This document shows positions 47,417 to 61,787 of a stretch of 64,000 bases of DNA, one piece after another. Position numbers and translations under genes: made by a program. The notes under the pieces were generated by a model, which was not told the origin of the DNA, did no database searches, and was given only the letters and a program-made list of their open reading frames with translations. The DNA is from Halichondria panicea (Eukaryota; Porifera; Demospongiae; Suberitida; Halichondriidae). Within the stretch, counting starts at the first letter, position 1. Each line of letters starts with the position of its first letter. Location of the stretch: positions 5,302,126-5,366,125 of the forward strand of contig NC_087391.1 of the NCBI RefSeq assembly GCF_963675165.1. The letters run 5' to 3'.

Positions 47417-50400
47417 AGGGGGAGGGGCATGTGTGTCAAAGTTACTAGCTAAACGCAAAACTCCACTGTGCCATTATCTGTACTCAATGCAAGTGATAAC
47501 AATTATTTATGGTATGCTTTTTGAAAACATTTTCTCAGCCAAAATAAAAACTACACAATAGAGGGAAACTTGTAGCTATAAAATGATACACAACACATGT
47601 AAATGGGGATTGACGTACTGTACATAAAGACACACAACACACACACTCACATATCTCTGCAGCTGGCATGGTGGGCACTATAGGGAGGTAGAAGGCGGAG
47701 GAGTACTGTCCAGTATGCTCGTCCTCACAGTACACCTTCAGCTCTGTCTGCATCTCGTTCATTGTGGGTAACTACAGACAGAGGGGAGGGTAATATGATG
47801 AAGTGCTCGGGAAAAACAGCTACATAGTTACGAGTAATCTACAACACATGCATTTACCACAAAGCTCTCTACCTAACAATTTTATTCTATCTCTAGAAAG
47901 AATTGTTGACTGCTCAGGAATCAAACTACATTGCACATGTGTTGAGTGGCCACTAACATACTGGTACAGTACACAGAATATACAGTGTACACACTTTGAA
48001 CATTAATAGCATAAAGATCACAAAATAACAAATTCCATGCAGCATCTCTGCCATACACACAGGTACCTACCTGTGCTTGCGCTGTGGTTTGTGCAGGAGG
48101 TTGGGAGACCTCCTTGAGCACGTTGACAGCACTAGTGAGAGTGGTAAGATAATAGCCTCCCTCCCCGTTGAACAGACTGGGGTGAGCCAGTCCCCACATG
48201 TACTCCGCCTCTATCTCCGCCCGATGGAACCCACACTGCACCAACACCCACACAAACAGTGGCAGGAAGTCTGTAGAGAGAGGGGACAGGGAGCGATGGT
48301 TATTTCGTACAATATCACTCACTCTATTCCCCCCAGTGTATAGCACACAATATAAATATGGCTCGATTAACAATTATCTAATATTTAAAAGGGAAAATCT
48401 AATCTAGTTCAAGTTTCCATGAAATCCGATCACACAAAAGACTTACAGAAATCCATTGTGACAAATTAAGCTGTCAATCAATACCCTAACAAACACTATA
48501 CATGTACACATCACCCAATCTCTCTCTTGACTCTTTCAACAGCCATAACTTGAATTCTGTGCATCCAATTTCAACGATTTTAGGATTTTCTGAAAGCTTA
48601 GAAAGAGACCTTTCAAATGGTACCATCAATGTTCATCTTTGAGAGATCAAATAATTTGCTAATTTCAGCCCAATACCATGGATTATAGCCCATGGTCCAA
48701 AGGCGAAAAATGCCAAATCATGGTCCCAACCAAATTTTGGATTTTAACACATCATTTGAAAGATATCGTTCCAAGCTTTCAGAAAATCCTAAAATTGTTA
48801 AAATTGGATCACAGAACTAAAGTATGGCTGTTGAAAGATGATCAACTACATCCCACTAAACAAACACCACTCTCTATAATTATAGCACTGACCATCGGCT
48901 CCCAGATCATTCATAGATTTCTTCGGGGCTTTAGAATCTCGTACATTCTCATATGTGAGACGCACCGCTTCCAGTAGGTACTCCAGTTTAGAGATGGCGC
49001 AAGGTGTCTTCATCATGCGAGAGAACACTTCAGTCAGTTCAGCCACTGCCTTGTCCCCAGGCACCAGCAGGTTCTTCTGTACAGGGGAGAGGGTAGTGAA
49101 ATAGCTAGAGTATGGTATGTACATTGTACATGCAGCACTTCATGGATGCATTTTTATTAGAAGTATACTTTGAAATTGAACTAAGTATCAGGTGGTTATT
49201 ATCAACTATCAATGTACTAGCTCTCAGAGCTGAATGGATCAAGTATCACTATTCCTGTTGATACAGAAACCAGGTTTACATACGTGTAAGCAATAGCCCA
49301 CACTATCCCTCAGCTCACACAACACATTGCAACAAAACTATAGCCAAATACTACTAGTGAGAAAACCAGCCTATAGAGTAAGTCTCCATATTGCAACAGT
49401 GTACTCACCCTGATACCCATCTCCTCCGGTTGTTTCAGCTTTCCCTGGTGGATTGACCTTTGAACCTGGAACAGGAACCCATTCTGAGAGTAATACTCTT
49501 CTATACGGAGGTAGATGTAGTGAGAGAGTGGGTGGAGGATCACTTGCTGGAGGGTCGTCTCCATCACATGCCCAAAGTTGTCACATGACTCCATGCCACA
49601 GTTTATAAGTCCGGATTTATGCTCGCTCAGCAGAAACTCGTGCATTTGAGTGATAAAGGTGCGAATCTGCAGTGGGAGGGAGTTCAAAGCAAATCATAAC
49701 AGCCTGAGGGAGAGAGAACACAATATACAGTAACATCTACACAATATCACAATCACAGTCACAGTCACGTACCTCACTGAGCATCTTCTGATGTGGCTCC
49801 ATGCTGTGTGCTTTCATCTCAGCAATGAACTCGCTGATCCTCCGCCCAAACTCCGCCCCCTGGTCTTCAGACAACGCTATGATGAACTTACGAATCTTCT
49901 TACGAGGTTTTCGAGGTAGTTTCACTACAGATGGGGGGGGAGTATTAAATTCACTTTAAATAACGACGCATTAACGTACATTTCTTTGCCCAAGCTGGGA
50001 GTGCCCCCCATCGCGAACCCTTGGGGTCAGGGGTCACTGATCCACCTCCCTCCGCTGGTTCCCTGTGTATAAAATAATTAGCAGAGTGAAATTTGCCAAC
50101 ACAATGTAGAGCACATGCATAAACTCCAGTACATGTACCAGTTACTGTGGACAAAGAAGCTTCTATGCATGTACTACATCAAAACAGCTTCTGTTTTTGT
50201 ATATACAATGTGCATATCTATTTAGAGCAGACAACCGAACACTACTTATAATATTACACTCACTCGTGAGGTGAAGTTGAGCTGCTGGCTGGGTCACGCC
50301 CCTCCCTCTCATTCTGATTGGTCGCCAGCTTGTCGTCAGATCTGCCCCCTCCTCCCACGAACTCGATTGGCTCGTACAAGTGCTCGGATCGTCGTGATGT

Positions 50401-53400
50401 GGGCATGGCGGGGACATCATCTCCTCGCTCATACCTGTGCATGGGTGAGAGTACAATATCATATAATCAAGTAACAGCTGTACACACACACACTCATAAT
50501 TAATTATTGGTACAGTAGAACCTCGATTATCCGGACACCTTGGTTCCAGAAGCAGGCCGGATAAGTGAATATGCCGGATAATCGAATAGATAAACCACGC
50601 CTTGATCCACCCACTTTATTGATAAACAGCAGTGCCACATGGTTGTCTGCGCATGCACAGAAGATAAGCAGGCATGTCTCCATGGTAACAGCTGCAACGC
50701 ATGCGCGTTTGAGGGACACGCCCATTTTCTAATCTGATAACAAGAAAACTGCTAAGCCGGATAATGAAGGGCCGGATAATGGAGGTTCTACTGTACAGAA
50801 GTAACGAGCCTTGCTAACATGTACTTTCATGCATATACAGTAGAACCTCGATTATCCGGCTTGGCAGTTTTCTTGTTATCGGATCAGAAAATGGGCGTGT
50901 CTCTAAAATGCGCATGCACGTTGCAGCTGTTACCATGGAGACATGCCTGCTTATCTTCTGCGCATGCGCAGACAACCATGTGGCACTGCTGTTTATGAAT
51001 AAAGTGGGTGGATCAAGGCGTGGTTTATCTATTCGATTATCCGGCATATTCACTTATCCGGCCTGCTTCAGGAACCAAGGTGTCCGGATAATCGAGGTTC
51101 TACTGTAATTATTTGATCCTTCAAGATTAGCTACTTCTTGTATTTCTAACAGAACTACATGCAAGTTAGTGTGTACATATAGATTCAAACTCACTTTGTT
51201 GCAGTTCTTGACGACACCGCTGGTCTTTTTGTTCGTGAGTCTGACTGTGATCTCTGAAGTGAGTGTTTGCGGAGATTCGTGAATCCCTGGGGTTTGGGGG
51301 GTATAATTGGGGCCGGTGTGCGAGGGGGCCGCATTGGGGTGCCCCCTTCCGTGGGTAGCAGCGGCTTAGGGGGGACGGGTGGTGGTTGTGGTCTGGGGGG
51401 TAGCGTAGGCGCATTGCTAGGCTGTTTGGTGGAGAGTTTTCTCAGTATGTGTGGGCTCTTCCTTGGTTTAGTTGCTTTAATTGGAGGGCTTCGCTTCGCT
51501 GGCGGAGAAGTGGAGGGAGATTTAGTTTCAAACATTTCAACCAGAGAGAGCACTTTGGGGGAATCAGGAGGTGTGTTCACCGCACTGTCCGCAGATCGGC
51601 CCAGGGCTTGGTCTTCGACTCGACGATTAACTACACTGGGGGCAGGTACTGGGCCTGTAGGGGGCGGCAGATACGTGCTGTTGTGTTGGGGGGACGCAGG
51701 CCAGTGGTTGGATTCTGAAAAGGCTGGGGCCGGTGGTTTCCTGTCGAGCATGTACAGCTGTGATAGGTCCATATCGACGAGGCTGCTCACTCTTCTTGCA
51801 GATTGGAAGAGGCGCACTTGCTCCTCTTCGTACTCTATGGGTTCATAGTCCAATGGAACGTCTGTTCTTGGGGGTTTGGGGGGTGGGATTCGCTTCTTAA
51901 TCGCTTTAGGCGACCCCCCAACACTTCTACTCTCACCTTTAGCTTCTTTAGGTGGAGACAATCTCGTCTTCTCTAGCCTGCCATTTAAATAGCTCTCGTG
52001 TTTGATGCCATTTATGAATATCTCTTCCAATCTTTGTTTTTGTTTATCGCCACTGGTGATAATTCTCGGGCTCTTGGGGGGTATTTTAGGGGGTGTGGTC
52101 TTGGGGAGGGGGATGGAGTAGGGCTGGGGTTCATCAGGGTCACTGTCCGACGAATCTGGAGTGGATAGAATCATAGTCAATGAAGAGATACTAGCACACA
52201 ACAAATTAATTATAACTATCACTGTCAGAATTAAATACTTACATTGTACATGAACGGTAGTCCACAGAAACATCTACATGCATGCTGCCATCAGTGTGTA
52301 TATGTATAATTATGCCTGGGGCTACACAGTTACCACATCACTGCTAATCGTCACATGCTAGTCCATAATCACTATACACTGTTTGCAAATATAGAATCAA
52401 CAAACTAGTGCGCTCTGCCAGAAGCAAAATTTATACAGTGGGAAAGACCTACAATGCACACACAGTTTCCGTAACAACTGCCTCGGGGAAGGAGCTAGGC
52501 TAGAACATTAGCAGAAAGATAAAAGATAATGGCTAATAATAAACAAGTGACTTAAGACATAATAACTATATCATGATCCTCATATTATCTCGCTGACTTA
52601 ATAGCAACTGCATGTACATGTAACAATATACACACACAGCTGCAGGAAAACAGCATCTAAATCAACTATAATTATTAATAGTGTATATACATCAAAGAAT
52701 GGTAAAGTCCCACTAGGTTTCAACCGGAAGACAATAACGTGCTTCACTATATAATTTAGCTCTCACCACTTGAGTCTTCTTGAATCTGACTGACAGGTGG
52801 CTTTAGACAACATGGCATTCCGCCACTGGAGGAGACAAAGAGAAAGGAAGGTGAGTGCGTGAGACGTATATACAAAGAGGGTACGCTCACTGACCTTTGA
52901 TGGAAGCAGAAATAGGCGAGGAGGTCGTAAATAGAGAGAAAAGGAAGGTTGGACCCTTGAATAGTGAGAAAATCTGCACAGGAATGAATAAGAAATGATC
53001 AGAATCAGATCTGCAATGATCATACAAGCTACCGTCTCTACTGGGAGGGGGGTTACTGATGATTAGGGGCTTACCCTACTGATTGGTCTGTATGATAATT
53101 GCTAGGGGCTTACTCTGCTGATTAGTCTGTATGAGAAAGTGGCTGACAGCTGGGTCATCCACGGGCATACGCAGTGTCAGAGCATAGCGAGCCTTCTGAG
53201 AGTTGCGAACCACAAAGGTCTGCAAGGAGAGAGACGAACAACCACCATGCAATGATGTAAGATGACAGAGTCACTAAATGCATTATCACTGCCAAGAGAA
53301 TTAAAGTGCACGTTCATGCCATAAAGAAATACCATGGTTACTACATTGACAGACAAGCAATGCTCTATAAGGTACACCGTGAAACAATTGATCTACTTGT

Positions 53401-55068
53401 ATATATAGCCAGCTAGCTGTAGAGAGGGGGTTTTAGTAATTAAATACTATGGCTTTTAGTTTACACAGGTTCTTAAGCAAATAAACTCTACACACTCGCT
53501 AAATAATAAACATATTCATTCATATTCTTATATGCACTGTGTTCAGTGTGTTTAATGGGCAAAAATATCTCGTTGAAGTAAAAATAAACACTTCTAACAT
53601 TTACGCAGAAAGTGATGCACATCCTACACATCCTACGTATACATCGCTCTATAAATAAAAGAGGAGAAATGTAAGGCATCAGACCCCCTGTAGATAGCCC
53701 CCCATGTAGACAGACCCCCCAGGCCTGTAGACACAACTCACCCCTGTTGGCTTGTTGAACAGTAGCTTAGCAGCTGTAAGTGGAAAGAGTGATATCAACA
53801 TAACTGCCAAGAATTTAGTTCCAGAACTACAAAGAAACTGCAATGCACTCTTTCAATTACTACACAATGAGCTAACATGACACACCTCAGTGCCTCGGAA
53901 AAACTGCATTTATTGTTTTTCCATAATTATACAAACCAGGATAGCTATTGTCTTAGCAACCATACACATGTACAAATCATGTAAGTATATATATATATAT
54001 ATATATATATACAGGGGTTCCTCTAGGCCTGGAAGTTTACCTTTGCCTCTGTCTTTGCCTAAAGAAACTGAGTAATATCGTATGCCATTGATAGAAGGTG
54101 GTCTATTGTTATAACTATAATGGACCTGTTATACCGGTTGTTTGTTTGCAGGCAACACCTGTCACTGAGGATATGACACCAGGCTATAGTCGGTACAGAG
54201 CACCTTTAAATAGGCTGTCAAATGGATCACTTTCAAATGCCAAGCTCGACAGTAAACACACTCAGGTAGCAGGAGCATTTACCCTTAAAATTTAACTTAA
54301 ATATAATACTCACCGTCTTGTCTTGAGAGGTTGGGCATGAGCCACTGGGTCTCCGTCTGTCTGAGGTACGTGGCGGCTGTGTTCTTGTCAAATACCACCA
54401 GGTGGGGTCTTGACGCTCTCCGGGGGGCCAGGGCAAACATCTCATAGCGAAGATTCCTGGAGGGCATTAATATAGTTGTGCATATTAAACTCAAGGGAGA
54501 GAGTTCACCATTAACAATTATAATATTTTAGACCATGCAAATGAAACACTTAATCAGTGATAGTGGCCAGAGCATTCGTTTGTTTATTGAAGCAGCTCTG
54601 AGATATCTAAACATGTCAGACATACTAATATACCCCGTTGTGATGATCGCACTTGAGGCACTAAAGAGAGCAGCAAAAATAACACCCTAGCTATTTAAGA
54701 TATGATAAGGCCCACAGAGTCAGTGATGCAATACACAACAGAAGTACGCACAATATTTGCATCATTTGTAATATCAGCTCCTAAACTTTAAGCTAAAGTC
54801 AGAAATGTGCTTATTTCATGATCATAATTATTACGAACAGACTGCACTGATGTTATCCAGTGTACAGTAATGTCTCACTCTGCAATGGGGACGATGCTCT
54901 TCCTAAAGTGGACCTGCTCATAGTCTCCCAGTTTCTTCTTGTGGCTCTCCAACACCTGCAGCAGACACACTCACTTATAAATATATATCTATCTCTCACA
55001 GACTTGATTCAAACTTGGTCTACCTTGAAATAATCCCCTTGAGATTTCTGCACATGAGCAGCTGCCAT
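47130..55068 (-). CDS. RIN/Sprint-type Ras-Rab interactor (SH2, proline-rich, VPS9, RA)
   Basis: Sixteen coding exons, all phases matching: 55068-55024, 54955-54879, 54456-54314, 53773-53742, 53219-53114, 52973-52895, 52825-52767, 52155-51195, 50434-50264, 50062-49980, 49924-49773, 49666-49409, 49076-48893, 48270-48071, 47771-47651, 47353-47130; about 964 residues. SH2 (~70-180): ALAPRRASRPHLVVFD, AKLLFNKPTGTFVVRNSQKA and SIYDLLAYFCFH. One large proline-rich exon follows. VPS9 domain: ILHPLSHYIYLRIEEYYSQN, LGADDFLPLFVWVLVQCGF and GEGGYYLTTL with the conserved Asp and Tyr that promote Rab5 exchange. C-terminal RA-like domain: ELKVYCEDEHTGQYSS and KYALFTVINGKS. Acts as a Rab5 GEF downstream of Ras and tyrosine kinases (family knowledge). 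Confidence 0.93.
47354..47415. repeat. (GT)n microsatellite forming the last RIN acceptor tract
   Basis: On the minus strand this reads (AC)nAG directly before exon 16, so the repeat replaces a polypyrimidine tract. Confidence 0.93.
48533..48837. mobile_element. Long palindromic MITE, copy 2 (RIN intron 13)
   Basis: CTTTCAACAGCCATAACTTG at the left and GTATGGCTGTTGAAAG at the right. Homologous over its whole length to 33319-33631, including the central ATACCATGGATTATAGCCCA. Confidence 0.82.
50513..50793. mobile_element. pogo/Tigger-type MITE, copy 2 (RIN intron 8)
   Basis: CAGTAGAACCTCGATTATCC at the left; GGATAATGGAGGTTCTACTG at the right; TA flanks. The interior is inverted relative to copies 1 and 3. 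Confidence 0.88.
50838..51105. mobile_element. pogo/Tigger-type MITE, copy 3 (RIN intron 8)
   Basis: Same termini, TA flanks, and interior in the same orientation as copy 1. It lies 44 bp from copy 2 in the opposite orientation, so the pair could fold into a large hairpin in the RIN pre-mRNA. Confidence 0.88.
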
Positions 55069-55711
55069 ACTGAATCTTTAGCTTGAGAACTGTTTTGTGT
55101 ACTATATTTTCTTTATGTGCCTTCTCACTATAAAATAGATTGGCTTTTGATCAATCATGCATGTCAACAAACTTCTAATTAGGCGAATTATTAAATTCAA
55201 TTTCCCCCACGTGGAGATTATACAGCTTCTTCCTATGACGACCTTTCCCCTAGTCCCAGCAACCGTTCCATTAAAGAAAAAACGGCTTGGTAACGAGGCT
55301 GCTATATGGCTTCGTGCATTCTGCTGTTTTGACAACGTGCACCGCAGAGGTTTCACTAAAGACCCATGATCAAAGCACCTCAAGCAATTTCTGCAGTGTT
55401 CAAGCTCTCAAGCTCTCAAGCAAAGATCTGCAGTGCTGCTGTATTTATAATTGTGAGCATTTTGTAACCTATGCACTGAAAGAGTGCAAGCTAGTTCTGT
55501 TCCTTTAGATACGTGCAGGTGGCTAGCTAGTAAATACCTAGGTACATTTTTGGCCATTTTTGGCACAGGTACAGGTACAGGTAGCTATCTATTTTGATTG
55601 ATTTAGGCATGGATCATAGTTGCAGAAATTGTTTGTCAATGCAAGTCACTGATTGCTGATACACACACACACACAGCTCTACATACATACTTATTATCAA
55701 GTGAGCTAGCT
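55069..55711. promoter_or_regulatory. Head-to-head region between the RIN-like and RhoGEF genes
   Basis: 643 bp separate two divergent start codons. No coding exon seen; open frames at 55102-55383 have no supporting features. A shared promoter region is likely by position. A short direct repeat (ACAGGTACAGGTACAGGTAG near 55566) and a (CA)n tract at 55660 are present. Confidence 0.5.
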
Positions 55712-57575
55712 ATGTCTTTATACAAGAGACGACGCTCTAAAGAGAGGCCAGTTTCAGTGTATACTGGCAGGAGTAGTCCTGTCCTGGTCAGCTACAAGAA
55801 CCAGTACTCCACCTCTCAGCCTACTAGCCCCTTCTCTGATGAGTCTCTGAGCATGTTGCTGACGAACGCATACAGTATGGCTGACAATACCTGTATCAGT
55901 GAGGAGTCTGGCTGTGCACTGGACACCACTCTCACCAGCAGCTGCAACACACAGTCAGAGAACCTCGACGTAGAGGTGAGTCACTGGGTCCTAATACTGC
56001 AGCATACAGCTAGACTAGACGTAGCTAAGATATTATCTGCTCACCATCACGTATCTACCACACATGGTTGCGCACCTCAATTAGTTCTGGTTTATGTACC
56101 GTAACCATTACTATAATAATAGCTATGTTTTCTTTGCTGAAGTCGAGTCTTGTTATAATCACCTATGTAATTTTCAGCTTGCTATTTAGTAGCTAGCTGT
56201 TAATGAAGTGGTACTTGAGATGGTGCGTGCTCTGGCTTAGTTGGCGTGTCGATGGCTCTAGGTGGGTGGTCTAAGTGTGGATGACCTTACATGCCAACTG
56301 AATAGCTTATAAAAGGAACACTAGAGCAACTCTAGCTCAGTGTTTGGTTCTGTTTAGTTAGTGTACACAAGTGCAATCTGATCTTAGACTAGTGTAGCTA
56401 GAGCTAACCTAACCCGAGGATTCATTCTCTCTACTATTTAAAGTGTTGGACAATGACTCGAAGATTACTGCTCAAGAAGCGTGCTTTAAGACAGGTGACC
56501 ATTCAATACAGCATTGTGGGAGAGCTGCATCAATTAGCTCAGAGTAATGGAAATCATGGCTCTTGCAATAAACAAACAGCTTGCGATATAGGTGTAACAT
56601 GATCCCCCAGCTACTCAATCAACTGTATATTTAGACCCAGTATTACTGGCTACGCTCAAGCTGATTCATAGCTCCAGACAGAGCATTCATGACCTTGAAT
56701 CTAGTTAGCTAACTGCGATAATGGGCCTAGCCCTCCACTGTGTCTCTGCATGGGATGCTGTAGGCAAGGCTGTTACTGACAGCACCATGTTTAACGTTAT
56801 AGCTTCACACTTAATTGGTCAGTCGGTGTGCTGCTTTGCTGGAGACATTAGAACTGTGTCTCTGTGTGAGCATTGGTGTAACTTAAAGAGTGGTTTTAAA
56901 GCCATGATTATCCTCCCCTGCAGATTGCAGAACTCCAGCATTCTCCTACACGCGATGGAAAGAAGGTTTGGACCTTTGACAGTCCAGATGTCTCACCCGT
57001 TTCCATTCCAAGATCTGAAGGCCTATCAGGTACAGTAACCACCACCTTGTATTATATATGTACGTACGCAGCTAAGCCACAATAATTATAGCTGTTAGGG
57101 AGTTCTGGCCAACAATAATAATTATATTATTTTATGGGTGGAATTGTATTTTAAACTTGACTTCCCCAAAAGGGTGCAGTTGTGTTTCAGATGGTTATCT
57201 ACATGGCCAGAACAACAGCTTGTTAGTCTGAGCCTTGTGCCCGGGGCTACTCCCTGTCTTATAAGGTGGAACTGTTAGTAGTGGTTACAACACCGTTGCC
57301 ATAGTTAAGTGGATATGATTTTATTAGTTACATGCCGGGTTAGTTGAATGATCGAACTACACATCCTGTGACTCACTCAGACAGCTAGGTGTAGGTGGTC
57401 CAGGGAGTGATGAGACTGAAACATGACACCACTCTAGTTCTGTAGGGCACTTAATTCTCTACTAGTTATAAGTGGAGCTATGGAAACACTTTTTAGAACA
57501 TGTTTATTTAGACCTACCCAACCGTATCGCAGCGTGTGTTGCTCATTAAGGTGTATCATGTTACAATTACAAACA

Positions 57576-57617
<42 letters not shown>

Positions 57618-60600
57618 CACACACACACACCGCAGGGTCCCCCTCTCCGGACGTCACTCCGATAGCCCTGAGGGAGCGTAATGGACAGCTGACTGACAGC
57701 ATCCCCCCGTCCCCTGCCTGCAGCACAGTCAGCTCCACCCTCCACCAGCTGGCCTCACGACTGAGGGGCACGCAATCCACCGCAGCTATTGAATACCCAG
57801 GAAATGGTGAGCAGAAACAAATTTTTACAGTTTTAGACTAAATTAATATAATGTCTCCTACACACTGTACAAGGAGGTACTAGCATGTCGTAGTAATGGC
57901 TATAATTATGTTGTAATTCTTGTCAATGGATGCTAAGAAAAATATAATGTGTTGAAATTAAGTATATCCAGCTCTAGTTACCCATCCATTGATGTAAATA
58001 TCTCCTGTTACTGTTTTCTCACCACTGCTGTGGGTTTGTCTGGTTCACTGTCTACCAGCTTACATAATAAGTTATTATGAGAATCGAAAACAACCTTGTT
58101 TTTGCTCAAGCCTACACAACCACTGACCTCACGTATAGATTTCCATTCTTGTTATGGCCTTGAGACAGTTCGCAAAGCTCAAAGCGACCCAACCCCAGAG
58201 TGTCTTGTCTATAGCTGTAGTTTGGATAACAGTGAAATAAGAGATGCTATTGGAAGAGCTGGCCCACCCACCAGTTATATAAGTCACACTTCTTGTATTG
58301 TCTAGGTTCCCTTGATTATGTACCGTACATGTAGACATACAAGACAAGACAAATACTTTGTAGGTAGTTTGTTCGTTTGGATTCTCTTATTCAAACTACT
58401 GACTAGATCTTCAGCTACATGTATCATAGTTTGTTAGTTGTTGTTGCTAAGCTGCTAGTCCAAGATTGTTAACCATCAGGGCACGTACGTAGTCAATGTT
58501 GTTATTCACTCATTAATGGACACGTGTGTATACAACCACTTTTAGTATCACCATTTGGCAAAGCTTCACTAGTGCACAGCTTAAGAGCTGTCCATTCTCA
58601 GCTAGTCCACATAGCTATGCCTATTGAGGCATGAGATAATTAAAGAGCACCTTTGAACATTCAGTGAGAGCATTAAAAGGACACTCTTTGAACTTGGAGT
58701 CCTCTCATGCAGTGTTGTTAAGGAAGTGCTGTATTGCTGATGGTAACCCGATGACTAGGCTAGGCCTACCCTACTAGTTCATGCAAATCCTCCCACTCAC
58801 TGTGCTTTAATCCACAAATGGCTCAAGTTACCCGGGCCCTTTAGAGGTAGCCCCACATGTGTACCGGCTGTTTGTGTTCAGGCGTGTGAAATGTGTTTTA
58901 ATTTGTATAGAGAGGCCTTTGGATTACATTAGCTGTATTGTACAGCAATTAAGTGTCTGGGGGGGGGGTTAGGGTCAAAGTGCAATAAACACGATTAAAG
59001 TACTTCAATGCGATCTCAATGTACTTTGAACGTAATTATTTTGACCTGATTTTCCATGAATAATGTTAAAAGGTGATTTTCTTTGTTATTGATCATGATA
59101 ACAGCTAGTACATGTACACACACGCCTCCCCCTTGCAGAGCGTCGCTACATGATCATCAGTGAGATCATAGACACTGAGCGACGTTACATAGCCAGTCTG
59201 GAGATTCTCCTCAGCACTTACCTCCCCGCCCTGGAGAACGTCGTGGCCGCTAGAGACCTGCGTCTGTTGTTCCCTGCTCAACTGGAGCCGCTGGTTGAGA
59301 GACACAGCAATCTCCTCGTAAAGCTGGAGGAGAGGATGAGCGACAACACGCTCTTCCCTGGCATCGTGGGCGATATATTTGCCCGGCTACTCAAAGAGAG
59401 CAATGTGAGTGCATGGTGTGGTAGCCAGACTAATTTTCAACAAAGTATATCCCACGGGACTATTATAATATTATAGTGATTAACTGTGCCCCGTTGCCAG
59501 GCAGCAAGTCAATGATTTCAGTCTGATGTAATTTAACAAAGTTTAAGCTTTTAAATTTAACATGCTTTTCTTGGCAGTGCTGATATAGTCTGGTGTGTAC
59601 GTGAGGGGATGCATTCTTGAATGATATTCAGTGTCTCACTTTATTAGTGCCAATTATGAGGTGTGTGCATGTGAACAAGAAATCCTAGCCTTGGAGCTAC
59701 AGTAATTGATACAGCTACAATGGAACTATAGCTCTAGCCGGGCACGTGCATATCCGTGGGCCTTGTTCTACGTGTAGATTCCATGTAGCTGTAATGCTTG
59801 CCCTGTAGTGACGTCCATGCTCTTATATCATCCTGGGTCAATTTGATATTTACATTCCTACGTCATGTAGCTAGCTATATGAGCTGTCAGTATAATTACA
59901 TGATCAGTTGTACGTGTTTGCAATATATCATATCCATTACGTTTTACTAGTGTGTATATATTGGCTTCTAATTCCAGCCAGCTAGCATGAACCTTCATGT
60001 ACCCTGAACCTTCACGTACCCTGACTGTATTATGACCTCAATATACCGATATCCTGTATACTCAGTGAATTATGGAATCACCTGATCACCGCCTTGCATG
60101 CAATATACACCCACCCACTCTCCGTACTGCCTTTTACTAAATCCCACCCTAGCCTGCAAACGAGGAGGGAAGCTTTAGTGTGTAACGTCTGTCTGTCTGT
60201 CTGACATTATAACCCCTACATGATGCATAGTGACAATAGGTCATATCCTCCCCAGCTAGTTAGTGTATCCGGCCTCCATTAGTGATAATGACTTGTTTGG
60301 GTCAACTCAGTTAACAAAGTATTTGCAGAATTGTTGTGACAGACATCGATATGGTCAAAGAAGCCACAGTGTTGAGGATGCAAATTGGAACAAATATTAT
60401 CATGACCATTAAACAACACAAACAGAATCAGACGCGCTACAAAATTGGTAGAATATTCAGTCCCTTCTCTAAGATTGAATTTCATTACCAAATTTGAATC
60501 CTTTTATCCATGCACAGACTGACATCCTGAACATGTACAGTGCGTACATGAATGAGTTCAAGGTTGCCATGGCTACACTGGCCCGCTACGAGCAGGACTC

Positions 60601-60872
60601 GGTGGAGTTCCATAACTTGTTATTGCTGTGTCAGCACAGTCCATCCTGCGAGGGCCTCAGTCTCGCCTCGTATCTCCTCACACCCATCCAGAGGTTACCA
60701 AGATACGAACTACTCTTAAAGGTACGAACTAGCCAAATGGTTAAATCTTTGCAAATGGTATTTCTCTCTGATAAGCAATTGAAGTCATATCGATGTAGTC
60801 TTTCATGAATTGTTTTATGGTCCCTCATATACGAGCACGATGTCATGTTCTGATGTACATGTACAGTACCCC

Positions 60873-60908
<36 letters not shown>

Positions 60909-61744
60909 GTCTTCCTGTGATAGCCTCCACATTCAATGTGTCATTTCATAGTGCTAATAAATAAAATCTTCTTCTTCCATAATTGCAGGAGCTCTTGCGA
61001 CAGACTCCAATGGACCATCCAGACAACTTCTACGTGAGTGATGCTATCGACCTCATCCACCATGAGCTACTCCGCTTGAACCAGTCCATCAAGTCCTGTC
61101 AGCAGGCTTGCTCTGTGAGGCGTGTGAGTGTGCGCAGCAAAGCCTCGTTCAGAGCAAGGACAGAGAAAGCCATTGCTAAACTCAAGAGGTGAGCAATCAT
61201 TATAAGCATTTATATGTAGGTACTAGCTACTACTAATCGTTAGTTATGTCTGCATGTACATGTAGGTATTTGTTCCACCTTACTATGAAATGGATTAGAT
61301 ATACATTCATGGCAGCCTGGCTTTAATTCGTAGTTACACACTGTATATTGATGCACTATACATTAAGCTGCATGTGTATCATTCGTCCCACCCTAGTTTG
61401 GAATTGCTCACTATAGGACTAGACAAAGCACTGTTACAGTGGTAATGTATGCATGTACTGTGCATTTGAAGAGGGTTTGCTGTATTTAGGCAGAGCAAGC
61501 GTATGAGAATGTGCATTGTTTGAATTCCAATGAAGTGCAGACAGACAGTAGCCTCTTTGATTCTCGCTTAATCAGCTGTATAAACTGACTAATTAAAATG
61601 TACATGTACATGTACAGCTATTGAAATGGCCTGCAAGACAATTGTCTCATGGTCTCATGGGTGTGTTGTGCGGAAAATTTTCCACACATTTCAAGCATGA
61701 CATTGCCTGCTTTAAAAATGTCAATACCCCACACAACTACACAC

Positions 61745-61787
<43 letters not shown>

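Noticed and set aside
51267-51848. 193-codon plus-strand open frame opposite the proline-rich RIN exon
   Set aside because: Antisense shadow of a GC-rich proline-coding exon; the minus-strand frame fits splice phases and domain order.
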